From: Geminocystis sp. NIES-3708
GTDB taxonomy: Bacteria > Cyanobacteriota > Cyanobacteriia > Cyanobacteriales > Cyanobacteriaceae
Direction: 5' to 3'
Assembly (NCBI RefSeq): GCF_001548095.1
Contig: NZ_AP014815.1
Coordinates: 2,975,656-3,039,655, forward strand
Length of the DNA stretch: 64,000 nt
Positions 35,382 to 44,567 of the stretch are shown here, one piece after another; the stretch's first letter is position 1; each line of letters opens with the position of its first letter. A program made the translations under genes and the position numbers. The notes under the pieces are model-generated. The model did no database searches. It was given only the letters and a program-made list of their open reading frames with translations, and was not told where the DNA came from.

Positions 35382-37892
35382 TTATTCTTCTAAGTCGATT
35401 TTAACAGGTTTAACATTCCAAATCTCATTACAGTACTCCTGTATCGTACGATCGCTAGAAAACTTAGCCATTCTAGCACTATTAAGAATAGACATTCTCG
35501 TCCATTTTTCTTGATTTTGATAAGCCATGGCAACTTGTTTATGACACTCTACATAGGAATGATAATCAGCTAAAAGCATATATTGATCATCATATAAAAG
35601 AGAGTCCACAATGGGTTTAAACATTTGAGTATCTCCATAACTGAAATAACCGTCAGCAATACGATCGATGACTTCTCTTAATTCAGCGTTGGTGTCATAA
35701 TAATACTTAGGATTATAACCATGAGCTTTAGTTTGAGCAACTTCTTCGGCAGTTAAACCAAACAAGAAGAAATTTTCTGCACCAGCTTCTTCCCGAATTT
35801 CGATGTTTGCACCGTCTAAAGTACCAATAGTTAACGCACCATTCATGGCAAATTTCATATTACCTGTACCTGAAGCCTCTTTTCCTGCGGTGGAAATTTG
35901 TTCGGATACATCGGCGGCAGGATAAATTTTTTGCCCTAAAGAAACGTTAAAGTTAGGTAAAAATACCACTTTTAAGCGTCCTCGAATATCTGGGTCTTTG
36001 TTGACTACATCTGCAACACTGTTAATCAATTTGATGATTAATTTCGCCATGAAGTAACCGGGAGCGGCTTTTCCACCAAAAATGAAGGTTTGAGGAGCAA
36101 TATGTAAATCAGGGTCACGTTTGATGCGATTATAAAGGGTGATAATGTTTAAAACGTCTAGGTGTTGGCGTTTGTACTCATGAATCCGTTTGACTAACAC
36201 ATCAAAAATAGAGTTAACATCAACTTCGATCGCACGTTGTTTAAAGATGTAATCAGCTAATCTCTGTTTATTTGCCTGTTTGATGTCACGCCATTGACGA
36301 CAAAAATCTGGATCATCTACATACTTCTCGATTTGTTGAATTTGGCTTAAATCTTTTACCCAACCTTCTCCAATTTTGGAGGTGATTAGTTGTGCTAATT
36401 TGGGATTGCTTAATACCATCCAACGGCGAGGGGTGACACCATTGGTTTTATTGTAGAATTTTTCAGGCCACAAAAAGGCAAAAGCATTTAAAGTTTCTTG
36501 TTTTAAGAGTTGAGTGTGTAATGCGGCAACCCCATTAATAGCATGACTACCAACACAGGCTAAATTTGCCATGCGAACTTTTTTACCGTTTCCTTCTCCG
36601 ATAATGGATACTGCTGTCAGTAAATCTTCATTATTGGGATACCATGTGCGTACATCGCTAAGGAAATGATGGTTAATTTCATAGATGATTTCTAAGTGAC
36701 GGGGAAGGAGTTTTTCAAATAAGCTAACATCCCATGTTTCTAAGGCTTCAGGTAGGAGGGTATGGTTAGTATAAGAAAGAGTTTTTTGGGTAATATACCA
36801 TGAACGATCCCAGTCTAAACCATGTTCATCCACAAATAAACGCATCAATTCGGCAACAGCGATGGCAGGGTGAGTATCGTTAAGTTGAATCGCTATTCTT
36901 TCATGGAAGTTATCAAGATTTTTATTATTGCGCAGGTGAACACGAATTAAATCTTGTAAAGATGCAGAAACAAAGAAAAATTGTTGAGCAAGTCTTAATT
37001 CTTTTCCTGCGGGAGTGTTATCGTTAGGATAGAGTACTTTAGAGATGGTTTCAGAGTTGATTTTTTCTTCCACAGCTCGATCATAATTACCAGCGTTGAA
37101 AGCCTCAAAGTTAAATTCTTCCGATGCTTCCGCTTTCCAGAGACGTAAAGGGTTTACGGTGTTGGTTTTATAACCCGGTACAGGAGTATCATGGGGAATA
37201 GCTAAAACCGTGCGTTCGGGTATCCATGAAACACGATAATGTCCTTTACTATCATAATAACCTTGGGTATAGCCTCCCAATTTTACAGGTACTGTTTCAT
37301 CAGGGCGAGGTAATTCCCAAGGGTTGCCAAATCGTAGCCAGTTATCGGGCATTTCTCCTTGCCAACCATCCCGTAAAAGTTGGAAAAAGATACCAAATTC
37401 GTAGCGAATACCGTAACCAACTGCTGGAATTTCTAAACTAGCTAAAGAATCGAGGAAACACGCCGCTAATCGCCCTAAACCGCCATTTCCTAAGCCCGGA
37501 TCGGGTTCTTGTTCAATTAATTCGCTTAAATCTAAGCCTAATTCTGCGATGACTTTTTCAACTTCTTCATAAATATCAAGGTTTACTAAGTTATTACCTA
37601 AATATCTACCCATCAAAAATTCTGCGGAAAAATAACAAACTAATTTTGTTTGGGAATTTTTTTTATAAGTTTCAGTGGTTTTTAAAAAACGGCGTAATAA
37701 TCTATCTCGGATAGTATAAGCTAAGGCTACGTAGTAGTCGTAATTGGATGCTTGAGTTCGATCAATACCTTGAATATAGAAAAGGTTGTCTAAAAACGCC
37801 CGTTTTAGAGTTTCTGGACTCATGCCAGTTCGATCGTCTTCTACTTTAATTGTCGGAGTGCAATATAACTCTGACGCGGTTTCTTGTATCAT
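35382..37892 (-). CDS. glgP: Glycogen phosphorylase (first copy)
   Basis: The 836-residue protein has the GT35 fold: YFSAEFLMGRYLGNNL and GLGNGGLGRLAACFLDS in the N-terminal half, RIHEYKRQHLDVL and the PLP lysine in ASGTGNMKFAMNGALTIGTLDGAN in the C-terminal half. It releases glucose-1-phosphate from glycogen. A second copy begins at 62815. The two cyanobacterial paralogues in other species differ in role under dark, heat or nitrogen conditions. The 3' end meets a heptamer array. Confidence 0.95.
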   Translation of the reverse strand: MIQETASELYCTPTIKVEDDRTGMSPETLKRAFLDNLFYIQGIDRTQASNYDYYVALAYTIRDRLLRRFLKTTETYKKNSQTKLVCYFSAEFLMGRYLGNNLVNLDIYEEVEKVIAELGLDLSELIEQEPDPGLGNGGLGRLAACFLDSLASLEIPAVGYGIRYEFGIFFQLLRDGWQGEMPDNWLRFGNPWELPRPDETVPVKLGGYTQGYYDSKGHYRVSWIPERTVLAIPHDTPVPGYKTNTVNPLRLWKAEASEEFNFEAFNAGNYDRAVEEKINSETISKVLYPNDNTPAGKELRLAQQFFFVSASLQDLIRVHLRNNKNLDNFHERIAIQLNDTHPAIAVAELMRLFVDEHGLDWDRSWYITQKTLSYTNHTLLPEALETWDVSLFEKLLPRHLEIIYEINHHFLSDVRTWYPNNEDLLTAVSIIGEGNGKKVRMANLACVGSHAINGVAALHTQLLKQETLNAFAFLWPEKFYNKTNGVTPRRWMVLSNPKLAQLITSKIGEGWVKDLSQIQQIEKYVDDPDFCRQWRDIKQANKQRLADYIFKQRAIEVDVNSIFDVLVKRIHEYKRQHLDVLNIITLYNRIKRDPDLHIAPQTFIFGGKAAPGYFMAKLIIKLINSVADVVNKDPDIRGRLKVVFLPNFNVSLGQKIYPAADVSEQISTAGKEASGTGNMKFAMNGALTIGTLDGANIEIREEAGAENFFLFGLTAEEVAQTKAHGYNPKYYYDTNAELREVIDRIADGYFSYGDTQMFKPIVDSLLYDDQYMLLADYHSYVECHKQVAMAYQNQEKWTRMSILNSARMAKFSSDRTIQEYCNEIWNVKPVKIDLEE

Positions 37893-38274
37893 ATTTATTT
37901 TCCTTACTCTTTATACTATTTAGGTTATACGATTTTTTTTTCAATCGAGCTTTTTTTTTGTGAATGTGATTTTTCTCTGAAAAAATAATCAAGTTATTTC
38001 AAACAGTAGATTCTTCGTGGAAAAAACCCTAATGAATTAACATTAAGGTTTAATTTTATTTATCAATGAAGAAAAATAAAAGACAAAATAAACAAAGTAC
38101 AAAAATATTTACAACCAAAGTCAGGATATAAATTGGTTTTTCTGATTACTAATGATAACACAAAGCATTTAGTGAATTTACAATCAATTTTTATTCAATA
38201 TGTGTTTTAAAATAAGTTGAATAACGTCATATTTATACAGCAATTATTAATCATTACCTATCACGGACAAATAG
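37893..38274. other. 382-base divergent spacer between glgP and the antiporter gene
   Basis: A+T-rich DNA with short T-tracts near 37930 and 37948. It should contain the promoters of both flanking genes. I see no inverted repeat, tRNA, or credible small gene; the frame of about 20 codons at 38066 is not convincing. Confidence 0.4.
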
Positions 38275-40305
38275 ATGACTAATTTTTATTTATTTTCATT
38301 TGTGACAAATCCCATAACAGATCCTGTTGCTGTATTTTTGATTATGATGGGAGTATTATTAATTGCCCCGATTTTATTTGAAAAAATTAAACTACCGGGT
38401 TTAGTCGGTTTAATTGTAGCAGGTATCGTTATTGGACCTCATGGCATCGGATTATTAGAGAGAGATAAAACGATAATTTTGTTTGGTACAGTAGGATTAC
38501 TGTTTTTGATGTTTATGGCTGGATTAGAAACTAGCTTAGATGATTTAAAAGAAAATGGGGATAAAGCCACGGTTTTTGGGTTGAGTACTTTTGTAATCCC
38601 GATGGTTTTAGGTACAGGAGCAATGTTATTCATCGGTTACGATATTTTAGCAGCAATTTTGGTAGCTTCATGTTTTGCCTCTCACACTCTATTGTCTTTA
38701 CCGATTGTCAGTAAACGAGGATTGATGCGCACTTCAATGATGACGGTGACATTAGGAGGTACTTTAATTGTCAATATTTTAGCTCTTTTAGTGTTAACCA
38801 TTGTTGTTAGGGCAAGTGAAGGAGGTTTAACCCTTGGTTTTTGGTTATTTTTAATTCCCGCCCTAGCTATTTATACCTTTGCAACTCTTTTTGGTGTACC
38901 TAAATTGGGAAGATGGTTTTTCCGTACTTTTGGACGAGATGAAGGTGTAGAATTTACTTTTGTAGTGTTAACCTTGTTTGTGGTTTCCTATGCCGCCAGA
39001 TTAATCGATATTGAACCTATTATTGGTGCTTTCTTAGCAGGAATAAGTATTCGTCCGTTAATTCCTCAGTTAAGTCCTCTAATGAATCGTATCCAATTTA
39101 TTGGTAATACATTATTTATCCCTTTATTTTTACTTTCCGTGGGGATGTTGGTTAATCCTGCTACATTAATACAAGAACCTCAATCATTTGTAGTTTCAGG
39201 AGTGATGATCACGGTTGCCATTGTTGCTAAATTTATCCCCGCATGGGGAGTGGGTAAATACTTTAAATTTTCCTTTGCTAATATTATGGTGATGTTTGGC
39301 TTATCTGTAGCTCAAGCCGCTTCAACTTTAGCCGCTATTACTGTCGCTTTTCAAATCAAATTAGTTGATGAATTAACCGTTAATGGTACGATCGCAATGA
39401 TTCTTGTGACTTGTATTTTATCTCCTTGGGTAACAACAAAATGGGCAGATCAAATTAAAACTCAAGAATCTTCAATATCTGAGAATAATGATACTTCAAT
39501 TTTAGAAACCACTGAAGAAGAAATATCTACATATCGAGTAGTTGTACCTGTATCAAATCCAAATACAGAAGATAATTTATTAAATCTAGCTTTATTATTA
39601 GTAAATGCAACGAAAGGAAAACTTTTTCCTTTACATATTCTTACCGATGCGAATGGGGTGATTTCTAAAGGAGAAAAAATCCGTCAAGCACAATTATTAG
39701 AAGCGGCAGAAATGATTGCTCATGCTACATCTACAGATGTTAAAAGCATTGCCAGAATAGAAAGTTCTGTAGATCAAGGAATTCTTCATGTATCTCAAGA
39801 ATCTGACGCTAATCTTATTATTTGTGGTTGGAAAGGTTTTTCCACTTATAAAGACAACTTTTTTGGCGGTATCATTGATAATGTGTTGCAAAAGTCTGTG
39901 ATTCCTGTTTTAATTACTCGTTTCACTGAGCCAATTAAAACAACTCAACGAGTAGTATTAGCTATCTCTGATTTTCAGTACAAATCTTCTAGTTTTTCTC
40001 AAGCATTTAATTTAAGCAAAATTCTTGCTAACGAAATCAATGCTAATTTACACATTCTTCTTGTGTCTTCAAGTAATTCAGGAATCGTAGTTGATAGCCG
40101 TTTAACAGGGATTTCTTTTCAACAATTAAAAGGTAATTTTACTCGTAGAGTTTTACAGGAAATGAAGCCTGATGATTTACTGTTGTTGATGTCTATCGGT
40201 GATCATAAAGTAGTGGGTACTCCTACATTAGGCTCTATTCCAGAAGCGATCGCTCGTAATTACAGACAGGTATCAATGATGATAATTTGTTTAAAAAGTA
40301 GTTAA
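38275..40305 (+). CDS. CPA2-type cation:proton antiporter with Usp domains
   Basis: The 676-residue protein has a 12-13 helix CPA2 antiporter domain (10-395; LPGLVGLIVAGIVIGPHGIGLL and IDIEPIIGAFLAGISIRPLI) fused to two C-terminal universal-stress-type domains (about 420-540 and 550-676; SDANLIICGWKG). It likely exchanges Na+ or K+ for H+, with the Usp part sensing nucleotides. No neighbouring kefF- or trkA-type gene is present. Family assignment is firm; ion specificity is not known. Confidence 0.88.
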   Translation: MTNFYLFSFVTNPITDPVAVFLIMMGVLLIAPILFEKIKLPGLVGLIVAGIVIGPHGIGLLERDKTIILFGTVGLLFLMFMAGLETSLDDLKENGDKATVFGLSTFVIPMVLGTGAMLFIGYDILAAILVASCFASHTLLSLPIVSKRGLMRTSMMTVTLGGTLIVNILALLVLTIVVRASEGGLTLGFWLFLIPALAIYTFATLFGVPKLGRWFFRTFGRDEGVEFTFVVLTLFVVSYAARLIDIEPIIGAFLAGISIRPLIPQLSPLMNRIQFIGNTLFIPLFLLSVGMLVNPATLIQEPQSFVVSGVMITVAIVAKFIPAWGVGKYFKFSFANIMVMFGLSVAQAASTLAAITVAFQIKLVDELTVNGTIAMILVTCILSPWVTTKWADQIKTQESSISENNDTSILETTEEEISTYRVVVPVSNPNTEDNLLNLALLLVNATKGKLFPLHILTDANGVISKGEKIRQAQLLEAAEMIAHATSTDVKSIARIESSVDQGILHVSQESDANLIICGWKGFSTYKDNFFGGIIDNVLQKSVIPVLITRFTEPIKTTQRVVLAISDFQYKSSSFSQAFNLSKILANEINANLHILLVSSSNSGIVVDSRLTGISFQQLKGNFTRRVLQEMKPDDLLLLMSIGDHKVVGTPTLGSIPEAIARNYRQVSMMIICLKSS

Positions 40306-40309
40306 AAAT

Positions 40310-42562
40310 TCAAATTACTTTGTTTAAAAGTTGTTGTAAATTTTGACAATTTAAATAAATATCTTCTAAACGTGAATCAGGATAAAGTAATTGATGAAAG
40401 TGTTTACTACCAATTATTTCTCCTATTAAATAATAATAATCAAGATTAATTAAATTACTCACCAACCAATAACAAGGATAAACATAATTTGGAGCAAAAA
40501 TTTCGATAACTTTAGTATTAGGTTGACAAAAAACGAGATTACTTAAACCACTACCATGGGAAGAAACAACAATTTCTGCTGTTGATAATAATTCCCCCTG
40601 TTTTTTTACTGATAAAAATTCTAAGTTTACAATTTCAAAATTATAATTTAATAAAATATTTACTACTTCATCTTCATTGATTAAACGACGATTACTAGAA
40701 TTTTTGCGACTAATATATAATCTTTTTCTCTCTTGATTTTGTATATCTTTATTATCTAAAATTTTATTTCGTAAATAATCACAACTCCAAGGAGGCATCC
40801 ATGCGATCGTACTAGGAAAAGAAGGTACTATTAAATTTTCAGCTTGTATATGTAAAGGGAAAGATAAAGGTAAAATTTTATCGTGAGGAATACCAAATAT
40901 TTCAAGAGTTTCTTTTTGAAAATTTGTGCGATTATCTACTAAAAAATAGTCTATTTCTCTATAATTAATCTTAGCTAATTCTAATAGTTTTATTCTAGGT
41001 AATATATCAAATAACCAATGAAAATAAATATCATTTGCTAATCCTGCCAAAATAATAACTGTGCCCTTTATTAATTGAATAGAAGGTAAAAAATTAGTCT
41101 TAAAAATAGAATGATTGCTGGGGTGACTATCAGGATGATTTGGACTTAATGCTGGAGATTCAGGAGAAAGCTCACCAATTATATAATTTTCTTTTGTAAT
41201 TATGGCACTACTTGCCTCGTCTTCTCGTAAATAAAATCTACCATCTGGAATATTAACTAAAAAAGTTTTTGGTAATTCGATAATTGAAGAAAAATAAAAG
41301 CTAGGATGAATATTTTTATCAAGAGTTTTTGGTGGCTTTAACTTTAAGATATTATCTAAATTAAAATCATAATAATTAGTCTTTATTATCTGATTTTTTT
41401 CAACAAAGTTTAATGCAGTTTTATGATAGTTATGGGGAGAAGTCACTAAGTTTTTATTATCTTTATCGTTAGATTTTCTATGATTAATCAAATCAAAAAT
41501 TAATTGACTTTTATGTAAATTTATGCTACTTAATTTATCTAAATAACTAGCTATTTTATCCCTTTGTTGAGTATAAAGTAAACTTAAAATTAAATTATAG
41601 TAAATAGACTCTAATTCTAGGTTTTGATTTAAAGCGATTTGATAATAATTAATAGCTAAAAGATAGTTTTTTTGTTGAAACAACAAGTTAGCAATATTAA
41701 AAGCAATTCCTTCTTGATTTTGCCTATTTTTTAAGGAATTAACTAAATTTATATTTAATTTAATTACTTCATTATTAATGGATAAGTTTTGAAGATTGTT
41801 ATGATACCAATCTAAATATTTTTCAAAAAATAATGGTAGATTATCGATTAATTCTGTCCATAACTTTATTGTTAAGTTTAAGTTATTTTCAAGAAGGTAA
41901 ATATAACCTAATTCCCCATAACTTTGATAAATTTTAGGTTCAATTTTAATAACTTTTAACAATATCTCTTTAGCATCGAAAAAATTATTATTTTTAAGAT
42001 AACAATAAGCCAAATTTGATAAAATATTCAAGTTATTTTCTTGAATCTTTAAACCTTGACTATAAACTATAATTGCTTTTTCAAATTCATTAATATTTTG
42101 CCATAATAAACCTAATTTTTCATAAGTAATAATGAAATTTGGTTTTATAGAAATTAACTCTTCCAAAAAATAAACTGCGTCATCAAAATTACTTTGTTGG
42201 CTAAAAAGTTGAGCTAAATTTATATAAGCAAGGATATATTGAGGATTTATTTCTAAAACTTGTTGATATAATTTAATAGCTAAATTAATATTTGTTTGTT
42301 CACTTTTTAATTCAGCAATATTAAAAATTAATTCAGCAATAATAGCAAAATCTTCTTCTTCAGCATTGAAGCATAAATCTAATAAAATAGTTTGATAAAA
42401 TTCTTCATTTCCCTGGCAAAAATAAGCTAATCCTAGATAGGTTTTATATAAATTAATTTCAGAGTTATCAACTAAAATATTCTCAATATATTCAATAGCT
42501 TGTTCATATTTTTCTTCTTCAAAAAAACTCTTTATTCTTATTTCATACTCAGAAATATTCAT
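40310..42562 (-). CDS. TPR-GT61 family glycosyltransferase
   Basis: I use the ATG at 42562 (750 residues) instead of 42604, because the extra 14 codons run through a palindromic intergenic repeat. TPR units fill residues 1-360. The C-terminal 260 residues match GT61/DUF563: GLANDIYFHWLFDILPRI, LYISRKNSSNRRLINEDEV and VVSSHGSGLSNLVFCQP. GT61 enzymes act on protein or polysaccharide acceptors. A sodium/solute symporter precedes it by about 55 bases, but the palindrome between makes one transcript uncertain. The acceptor is unknown. Confidence 0.8.
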   Translation of the reverse strand: MNISEYEIRIKSFFEEEKYEQAIEYIENILVDNSEINLYKTYLGLAYFCQGNEEFYQTILLDLCFNAEEEDFAIIAELIFNIAELKSEQTNINLAIKLYQQVLEINPQYILAYINLAQLFSQQSNFDDAVYFLEELISIKPNFIITYEKLGLLWQNINEFEKAIIVYSQGLKIQENNLNILSNLAYCYLKNNNFFDAKEILLKVIKIEPKIYQSYGELGYIYLLENNLNLTIKLWTELIDNLPLFFEKYLDWYHNNLQNLSINNEVIKLNINLVNSLKNRQNQEGIAFNIANLLFQQKNYLLAINYYQIALNQNLELESIYYNLILSLLYTQQRDKIASYLDKLSSINLHKSQLIFDLINHRKSNDKDNKNLVTSPHNYHKTALNFVEKNQIIKTNYYDFNLDNILKLKPPKTLDKNIHPSFYFSSIIELPKTFLVNIPDGRFYLREDEASSAIITKENYIIGELSPESPALSPNHPDSHPSNHSIFKTNFLPSIQLIKGTVIILAGLANDIYFHWLFDILPRIKLLELAKINYREIDYFLVDNRTNFQKETLEIFGIPHDKILPLSFPLHIQAENLIVPSFPSTIAWMPPWSCDYLRNKILDNKDIQNQERKRLYISRKNSSNRRLINEDEVVNILLNYNFEIVNLEFLSVKKQGELLSTAEIVVSSHGSGLSNLVFCQPNTKVIEIFAPNYVYPCYWLVSNLINLDYYYLIGEIIGSKHFHQLLYPDSRLEDIYLNCQNLQQLLNKVI

Positions 42563-42587
42563 ATCAAAATCAATAAAGTTATGATTT

Positions 42588-42606
42588 GGGTGAATATTAT
42601 TCACCC
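42588..42606. repeat. GGGTGAATA..TATTCACCC palindrome
   Basis: A perfect 9-base-pair inverted repeat with a single central T lies between the symporter and the TPR-GT61 gene and is followed by CCTAC. It marks the true start of the glycosyltransferase downstream at 42562. Same family as 30761, 50961, 52164 and 22545. Confidence 0.65.
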
Positions 42607-42617
42607 CTACCTATTAC

Positions 42618-44408
42618 TTATTCTAATCCGGGTCGAGGCATCGGAAATATTTTTTGCTTATTCAGGTATCGTAGCCAAAAACCACCAATAACTGCAAATA
42701 TTAAAGATACCCAACCAGTTAATGATTGTAATAATAAGAAGCCACCAATGGATAACATTAATCCAAATAGTAAAAATATAGATGCAACAACTTTAAAACT
42801 ATCCAATTTTAAATTTTGTAAAGGTTTAACTCCTGTTTTTTCTTGTTGTTTTCGCCAACCAATACCTCCGGGGCGAACTTTTAGATAAAATTTGATCAAG
42901 GTTTCTTCTGATTCTGGGGGAGTTAAATACATCGCAGTAATCCAGATAATAGCAGTTAAGCCTGAGATAGTCATTAACCTTAAGCCAAAATCTGTCGGAA
43001 AAATATTGAGATTGGGAATGACACTAGTTAAGCCGATAATAAAACCTGCTACCATCGCTGTTAACTCTGCTGTAGCATTAATACGCCACCAATACCAACG
43101 TAAAATCAATACTAATCCTGGTCCTGTACCTATAGCAATTACTAAACGAAATACTGTACTAATATCCTTGGCAAAAAAAGCGGCGATCCCACCAATAAGA
43201 GTAACTAGAATAGAAGCTATCCTTCCCACTAATACTAATTGATCTTGAGATGCATCAGGTGCAAAAAAGCGGCGGTATAAGTCATTAGTGAGATATGATG
43301 CACCCCAATTAATGGAAGTAGAAACTGTACTCATAAAAGCGGCGATAAGAGACGCTACCACTAATCCTAACATCACGGGGGGCAAAAACTCTAACATTAA
43401 TTTAGGATAGCCTAATTCTGGATCTTCGAGATCAGGATACATAGTAATAGCGACAAGAGCGACGATAATCCAGGGCCAGGTACGAACAATATAATTAAGG
43501 ATATTAAAAAACCATGCTGCTTTTTCTGCTTCGGCTTCATCTTTTGCGGCGACTAACCGTTGAATAAATTCACCACCGCCATCACTACGGCGAAAACTCC
43601 ACCATTGTACGAATAAATAAGCGGAAAAAGTGCTAAAAGTAATTCCTGCTACATCACTCCAACGCCAGTTGAATAACCCTTCTCCTTGTGTCAGAGGAAT
43701 CACTGATAACACATCAATGTCTGTAGCTTTTTGTACTGCTGGAATTAACTCTTGAATACCGCCAACATGATTTACTGCCATTATAGCTACAATCATCGCC
43801 CCAAATAAAGCTAGGAAAAATTGAAAAAAGTCAGTTACAACAACTCCCCATAAACCAGAAAAGCCAGAGTAAACTAGAACAAAAATACTAACAGCAATGA
43901 CACTCCATAACTTACCACTATCTCCCACATTTAAACCAAGACTTTCCCATAATTGCAATGCCGTAACTACTTTTACCATCGCCAACATTGCGTAACCTAT
44001 GCCAATACAATTAATCGGTACAGCAAATAAAAAACCTTTAGTGCCACGGAGAATTGCCGCTGTTTTGCCTCCATAACGTAACTCAGTTAATTCAGCATCA
44101 GTCACCACTTCTGATCTACGCCATAACCGTGCAAAAATATAGATTAGTACAACGTGAGAAATACCAAAACTCCACCATTCCCAATTACCTGCGATACCTC
44201 TAGTTGCTACAATACCGCAAATATACAAAGGTGTATCAATAGAAAAGGTCGTAGCCGCCATACTTGTACCAGCTAACCACCATGTCAGCGATCGCCCAGA
44301 GACAAAAAAATCTTCCATACTTTTCGATGCTTTTCCGGAAAGATAAACACCAAGAGCCATGGTAATAATTAAATATAGTAGAATAACAATCCAATCAATA
44401 TTTTGCAT
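42618..44408 (-). CDS. Sodium:solute symporter family protein
   Basis: The 596-residue protein has about 13 membrane helices of the SSS family: GKASKSMEDFFVSGRSLTWWLAGTSMAATTFSIDTPL near the N-terminus and ASLIAAFMSTVSTSINWGASYLTNDLYRRFFAP in the middle. Sodium-coupled import is expected, but the substrate is not predictable; the GIAGNWEWWSFGISHV insert recalls the uncharacterised large SSS group. TPR-GT61 follows on the same strand. Confidence 0.85.
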   Translation of the reverse strand: MQNIDWIVILLYLIITMALGVYLSGKASKSMEDFFVSGRSLTWWLAGTSMAATTFSIDTPLYICGIVATRGIAGNWEWWSFGISHVVLIYIFARLWRRSEVVTDAELTELRYGGKTAAILRGTKGFLFAVPINCIGIGYAMLAMVKVVTALQLWESLGLNVGDSGKLWSVIAVSIFVLVYSGFSGLWGVVVTDFFQFFLALFGAMIVAIMAVNHVGGIQELIPAVQKATDIDVLSVIPLTQGEGLFNWRWSDVAGITFSTFSAYLFVQWWSFRRSDGGGEFIQRLVAAKDEAEAEKAAWFFNILNYIVRTWPWIIVALVAITMYPDLEDPELGYPKLMLEFLPPVMLGLVVASLIAAFMSTVSTSINWGASYLTNDLYRRFFAPDASQDQLVLVGRIASILVTLIGGIAAFFAKDISTVFRLVIAIGTGPGLVLILRWYWWRINATAELTAMVAGFIIGLTSVIPNLNIFPTDFGLRLMTISGLTAIIWITAMYLTPPESEETLIKFYLKVRPGGIGWRKQQEKTGVKPLQNLKLDSFKVVASIFLLFGLMLSIGGFLLLQSLTGWVSLIFAVIGGFWLRYLNKQKIFPMPRPGLE

Positions 44409-44567
44409 AAAATGCGAAGAAATTTAATGGTTAATAATAGTCAAATAGAATTACTATAGTATAAAATTCACTTCCAAATTTAAAAATATAGTTTAAGATT
44501 TATAAAGTAATAAATATTCACTTTTAATATTCGTTAGTAAAATTAATTTTAATATTATAAACTTAAG

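Noticed and set aside
42563-42604. Upstream ATG of the TPR-GT61 gene
   Set aside because: The added 14 codons are made of a dispersed palindrome; the ATG at 42562 is better.
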